Assembly: GCA_027349615.1 (NCBI GenBank)
Contig: DAIEML010000098.1
Location: 1 to 8,247 of the forward strand
Direction: 5' to 3'
Length of the DNA stretch: 8,247 nt
From: Ignavibacteriales bacterium
GTDB lineage: Bacteria; Bacteroidota; Ignavibacteria; Ignavibacteriales; Ignavibacteriaceae
In this document: piece after piece, positions 5,613-8,247 of the stretch
How the letters are laid out: every line of letters starts with the position of its first letter
How positions within the stretch are numbered: the first letter of the stretch is position 1
Position numbers and translations under genes: made by a program
The notes under the pieces: model-generated
What the model was told of the DNA's origin: nothing
The model's input: only the letters and a program-made list of their open reading frames with translations
Database searches by the model: none

Positions 5613-6869
5613 ATGAATGCTCAAATTGTGACTATTGGTGATGAATTATTAATTGGGCAAACTATTAATACAAATTCTGCTTTTATCGGTGAACAACTTT
5701 CAAATAATCAAATTGATGTTCGAAAAATTTCAGTAGTTGCTGATGACGAAGCAGAGATTCTAAAAGAATTTAAATCTGCTTTAAAAGAAAATGATTTAGT
5801 AATTATTACTGGCGGACTTGGTCCAACGCATGATGACATAACTAGAAAGTGTGTCGTAAAATTTTTCCATACAGAACTTGTTCCAAATAAAGAAGTGCTT
5901 GATGATCTAAAAACATTTTTCAAAAGACGTGGAAGAAATTTAACCAAGATTAATGAAGATCAAGCGTTAGTTCCTAAAATTGCAAAAGCAATAAGAAATG
6001 AATTTGGTACAGCTCCAGGCATGTGGATTGAAAAAGATGAAAAGATTTTTATAGTACTGCCTGGCGTTCCTTCTGAAATGAAAGGAATGATAAATTCATT
6101 TGTTATTCCTAATCTTCAAGAAAAAATAGTCAAACAAGATTATGTAATTAAAAGAAGTAATCTTTTAACAACCGGAATTCCAGAATCAATGTTGTTTGAA
6201 AGATTAGGTAATTTAGATGAACTTCTTGAAGGAGCTAAGCTTGCGTTTCTTCCAAGTCAGTTTGGTGTTAAGATGCGTATTACCGTTAGAGAATCTGATG
6301 AAGAAATGGCAGTAAATAAGCTAAGTGAAATTGAACAAAAAATTAGAAGCAAAGTCGGTAGGTTTATTTATTCAATTCAAGATGAAACTTTAGAACAAGT
6401 TATTTCTCGATTACTTAAAGAAAGAGGTCTTACAATTGCCGTCGCTGAATCATGCACCGGCGGAATGATTTCAAACTTACTGACAAACATAAGCGGAAGC
6501 AGCCAATATTATGATCGCGGAGTTATTACATACAGTAATGAATCTAAGATGAAATTACTAAATGTTAAGCAAGAAACAATTGAACAATACGGCGCTGTAA
6601 GTTTGGAAGTAGCCCGTCAGATGGCTGAAGGAATTAGAAATATCAGCGGAACAGATTTAGGATTATCGGTTACTGGCATTATGGGACCAACCGGCGCAAG
6701 TGCTGATAAACCGATTGGACTAGTTTATATTGGATTGTGCGATGATAAATCATGCACTGCGAAAAAATTTCAATTTGGCGATGATCGTATTTTAAACAAA
6801 CAAAGAACTGCACAAACAGCTTTGGATATGATTCGAAGATATTTATTAGGTATTCCATTTAATGAATAG
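5613..6869 (+). CDS. cinA: CinA-family protein (MoCF-like domain plus NMN amidohydrolase domain)
   Basis: This is a full-length, 418-residue, two-domain CinA. The N-terminal MoCF/MoeA-like domain (about 1-170) carries TIGDELLIGQTINTNSAFIG (7-26), ITGGLGPTHDDITRK (65-79) and GTAPGMWIE...IFIVLPGVPSEM (132-156). This domain is linked to ADP-ribose pyrophosphatase activity in CinA proteins. The C-terminal PncC-type domain (about 258-415) has AESCTGGMISNLLTNISGSS (278-297), YSNESKMKLLNV (307-318), GAVSLEVARQMAEG (327-340) and LSVTGIMGPTGASADKPIGL (351-370). It deamidates nicotinamide mononucleotide, salvaging the NMN released by NAD-dependent DNA ligase. The protein acts in the cytoplasm. The name recalls competence-induced genes, but no competence regulation is visible. 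The last 8 bases overlap thpR, and recA lies one gene downstream, as in the known cinA-recA linkage. Confidence 0.96.
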   Translation: MNAQIVTIGDELLIGQTINTNSAFIGEQLSNNQIDVRKISVVADDEAEILKEFKSALKENDLVIITGGLGPTHDDITRKCVVKFFHTELVPNKEVLDDLKTFFKRRGRNLTKINEDQALVPKIAKAIRNEFGTAPGMWIEKDEKIFIVLPGVPSEMKGMINSFVIPNLQEKIVKQDYVIKRSNLLTTGIPESMLFERLGNLDELLEGAKLAFLPSQFGVKMRITVRESDEEMAVNKLSEIEQKIRSKVGRFIYSIQDETLEQVISRLLKERGLTIAVAESCTGGMISNLLTNISGSSQYYDRGVITYSNESKMKLLNVKQETIEQYGAVSLEVARQMAEGIRNISGTDLGLSVTGIMGPTGASADKPIGLVYIGLCDDKSCTAKKFQFGDDRILNKQRTAQTALDMIRRYLLGIPFNE

Positions 6870-7410
6870 ACTTTTTATTGCGCTAAAAATTCCGGATGAA
6901 ATAAGAGAAAAAATTATTAATTTACGGAATGAGGCCTTTCCTAATTTTCGAAAATTTAAATGGGAATCTGAAGATAAGATTCATCTTACGCTAAAGTTTA
7001 TCGGAGAAGTTAGTGAAGAAATTACTGATCAGATTGCAAGTAAAATTAGATTTATTGAAGAATATAAAAAGTTTGATTGTTCTCTAACAAAGTTTGGATT
7101 TTTTTTCAAACAAAATACTGCTAAGATATTGTGGCTGGGGCTTTCAATAGATAATCAAATTTTTGAATTAGTTGAAAAATTAAATATTGAACTTGAAAAA
7201 TTTTCTATTCCTAGTGAGAAAAGAAAATTTCAACCTCATCTTACATTAAAGAGAATGAAAGGTGATGAAGGCAAAAATTTTATAGAAAGTTTTGAGGAAT
7301 TTAAAATTCCTAAAATTGAATTTGAAGCCGGCAAGGTTGCATTGATGAAAAGCGAATTATTTCCAACCGGTTCTAGATACAGTGAAATTAAATTATACTT
7401 ACTAAAATGA
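6862..7410 (+). CDS. thpR: RNA 2',3'-cyclic phosphodiesterase (2H / LigT family)
   Basis: This is a 182-residue member of the 2H phosphoesterase superfamily. Both catalytic H-x-T-x motifs are present: [10 protein letters not shown] (41-50) with His41 and Thr43, and HLTLKRMKG (126-134) with His126 and Thr128. The N-terminus [14 protein letters not shown] and the near-C-terminal [13 protein letters not shown] are typical of bacterial ThpR/LigT. The enzyme opens 2',3'-cyclic phosphate ends of RNA, and the family also shows 2'-5' ligase activity in vitro. The physiological substrate is unclear. The ATG lies inside cinA (8-base overlap), so translation is probably coupled. The gene sits between cinA and recA. 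Confidence 0.93.
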   Translation: MNRLFIALKIPDEIREKIINLRNEAFPNFRKFKWESEDKIHLTLKFIGEVSEEITDQIASKIRFIEEYKKFDCSLTKFGFFFKQNTAKILWLGLSIDNQIFELVEKLNIELEKFSIPSEKRKFQPHLTLKRMKGDEGKNFIESFEEFKIPKIEFEAGKVALMKSELFPTGSRYSEIKLYLLK

Positions 7411-7412
7411 AT

Positions 7413-7418
7413 GGAGGA
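7413..7418 (+). promoter_or_regulatory. Strong Shine-Dalgarno of recA
   Basis: GGAGGA at 7413-7418 precedes the recA ATG at 7422. It is the best ribosome-binding site in the window. It falls in the 11-base gap between thpR and recA, which suggests that recA is translated independently and at a higher rate than its operon neighbours. Confidence 0.6.
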
Positions 7419-7421
7419 AAA

Positions 7422-8247
7422 ATGAGTTCCGACAGAGAACAGAAATTAAAAATAATTGAAGATGCCATTGCCAGTATTGAAAAGACTTATGGCAAAGGTT
7501 CAATAATGAAACTTGGTAATGGAGTAATATCAGATGTTGAATCAATTCCCACCGGCGCTCTTTCGTTAGATTATGCACTGGGAATTGGCGGCGTACCGAG
7601 AGGAAGAGTTACTGAAATATTCGGGCCTGAATCAAGCGGTAAAACAACTTTGTGTCTTCATATTATTGCTGAGGCGCAGAAGGCCGGTGGACTTGCTGCG
7701 TTCATCGATGCTGAACATGCGCTTGATGTTAATTATGCCAAAAGATTAGGAGTCGATACTTCTAACTTGCTTTTATCGCAGCCGGATTTCGGTGAGCAAG
7801 CATTGGAAATTACTGACACTTTAGTTCGAAGCAATGCTTTAGATATAATTGTAATCGATTCTGTTGCGGCACTTGTTCCGCGATCTGAAATTGAAGGCGA
7901 GATGGGAGATGCTACCATGGCTGTTCAAGCTCGCTTGATGTCTCAAGCATTAAGAAAGCTTACCGGCGCAATTTCAAAATCCAAAACTTCTGTAATTTTT
8001 ATTAATCAATTAAGAAGTAAAATCGGAGTGATGTTTGGTAATCCAGAAACTACAACCGGCGGAAATGCTTTAAAGTTTTATGCTTCACTTCGACTTGATA
8101 TTAGAAGGGTGGCAGCAATAAAAGATGGCACTGAAGCTGTAAATACTGCCGTAAAGAACTTGCAAGATGCAGCAAATGCCATCCGGATAGCTGGTTTGGT
8201 CTTATCGCTCGGCGCCGCTATAATTTCGGAAAATCTTGGGTCCGTAA
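7422..8247 (+). CDS. recA: Recombinase RecA, partial, with aberrant C-terminal tail
   Basis: RecA is the ATP-dependent strand-exchange protein of recombinational repair and the co-protease of the SOS response. Visible motifs are [12 protein letters not shown] (21-32) at the monomer interface and Walker [10 protein letters not shown] (68-76). [16 protein letters not shown] (97-112), Walker [11 protein letters not shown] (142-151) and [20 protein letters not shown] (194-213), which covers loop L2, follow. After [25 protein letters not shown] (through residue 240) the family continues with a G-N-R-T/S-x-V-K-V-V-K-N-K-like segment. Here the frame stays open but reads [18 protein letters not shown]... 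to the window edge (residues 241-275), which I cannot align to RecA. The C-terminal third and the stop are therefore absent. The start is set by the strong GGAGGA. It follows thpR by 11 bases. Confidence 0.93.
   Translation, partial: MSSDREQKLKIIEDAIASIEKTYGKGSIMKLGNGVISDVESIPTGALSLDYALGIGGVPRGRVTEIFGPESSGKTTLCLHIIAEAQKAGGLAAFIDAEHALDVNYAKRLGVDTSNLLLSQPDFGEQALEITDTLVRSNALDIIVIDSVAALVPRSEIEGEMGDATMAVQARLMSQALRKLTGAISKSKTSVIFINQLRSKIGVMFGNPETTTGGNALKFYASLRLDIRRVAAIKDGTEAVNTAVKNLQDAANAIRIAGLVLSLGAAIISENLGSV
8142..8247 (+). other. Non-RecA sequence joined in frame at the right edge
   Basis: This 106-base tail continues the recA frame without a stop, but its 35 codons do not match the expected RecA core. 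They read as an Ala/Leu/Ile-rich, partly hydrophobic helix ([15 protein letters not shown]). Hand count gives 50 G+C of 106. The conserved VKN of RecA (within K-V-V-K-N-K) reappears as VKN six codons into this tail, so a short-homology join is possible. The origin is not recognised. It may be a contig-end chimera, a small insertion/deletion product, or a real fusion. Confidence 0.55.

Noticed and set aside
5708..5947. 79-codon minus-strand frame within cinA
   Set aside because: It lies opposite conserved CinA N-terminal domain motifs, and nothing supports expression.
7733..7918. 61-codon minus-strand frame within recA
   Set aside because: It lies opposite the RecA core, including Walker B, so it is a shadow.
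8142..8247. Intein or group I intron in recA
   Set aside because: Inteins start with Cys, Ser or similar and show block motifs. This tail starts with Asn and shows none within its 35 codons. An intron cannot be excluded by so short a stretch, but no intron core is visible.
1..8247. CRISPR array, insertion sequence, toxin-antitoxin or defence genes
   Set aside because: No regularly spaced repeats, transposase motifs, terminal inverted repeats with target duplications, or defence-type domains were found.

Overview
This 8.2-kb window is AT-rich, and nearly all of its genes lie on the plus strand. The protein types suggest a Bacteroidota/Chlorobiota-type lineage, most likely Ignavibacteriota. 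The main clues are a PG0541-type P-II-like protein directly after an RND pump gene, the FCB-like character of the proteins, and the scarcity of strong Shine-Dalgarno sites. The taxonomic placement is inference from gene content, not a computed phylogeny.

Left part (1-1984): the C-terminal half of an RND (AcrB-type) efflux transporter is followed, 29 bases on, by a 99-residue P-II-like protein of the PG0541 transporter-associated type. The pump has lost its N-terminal half. Homology begins abruptly near base 129, and upstream of that there is only stop-rich sequence plus the last codons of an unidentified frame.

Middle (1985-3335): this is a sparsely coding region. It holds a small STAS-domain protein that lacks the usual phosphorylatable serine, and a 45-residue single-span membrane protein on the minus strand that is too short for most gene finders. 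It also holds a likely AT-rich bidirectional terminator between these two converging genes, and a structured leader-like segment with a perfect TATAAT box and mutually exclusive helices about 220-285 bases ahead of purC.

Right part (3336-8247): a tightly packed plus-strand run of housekeeping genes. The order is purC (SAICAR synthetase), a DUF971 metal-binding-type small protein, pgsA and pgpA (two consecutive-type steps of phosphatidylglycerol synthesis, overlapping), cinA, thpR (overlapping) and recA. Gaps are 0, 3, -11, 23, -8 and 11 bases, so co-transcription is likely. The cinA-thpR-recA end resembles the cinA-recA linkage known in other bacteria. pgsA/pgpA make anionic phospholipid, and cinA/thpR/recA deal with pyridine nucleotide repair, RNA ends and DNA recombination.

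The main oddity is that both ends look discontinuous. The RND pump is cut about 130 bases from the left edge. RecA follows its family up to about residue 240 and then changes to an unrelated, still open sequence for the last 106 bases. Either these are real rearrangements, or (more simply) the window is an assembled contig with chimeric ends. I found no CRISPR array, tRNA, rRNA, insertion sequence or obvious defence system.
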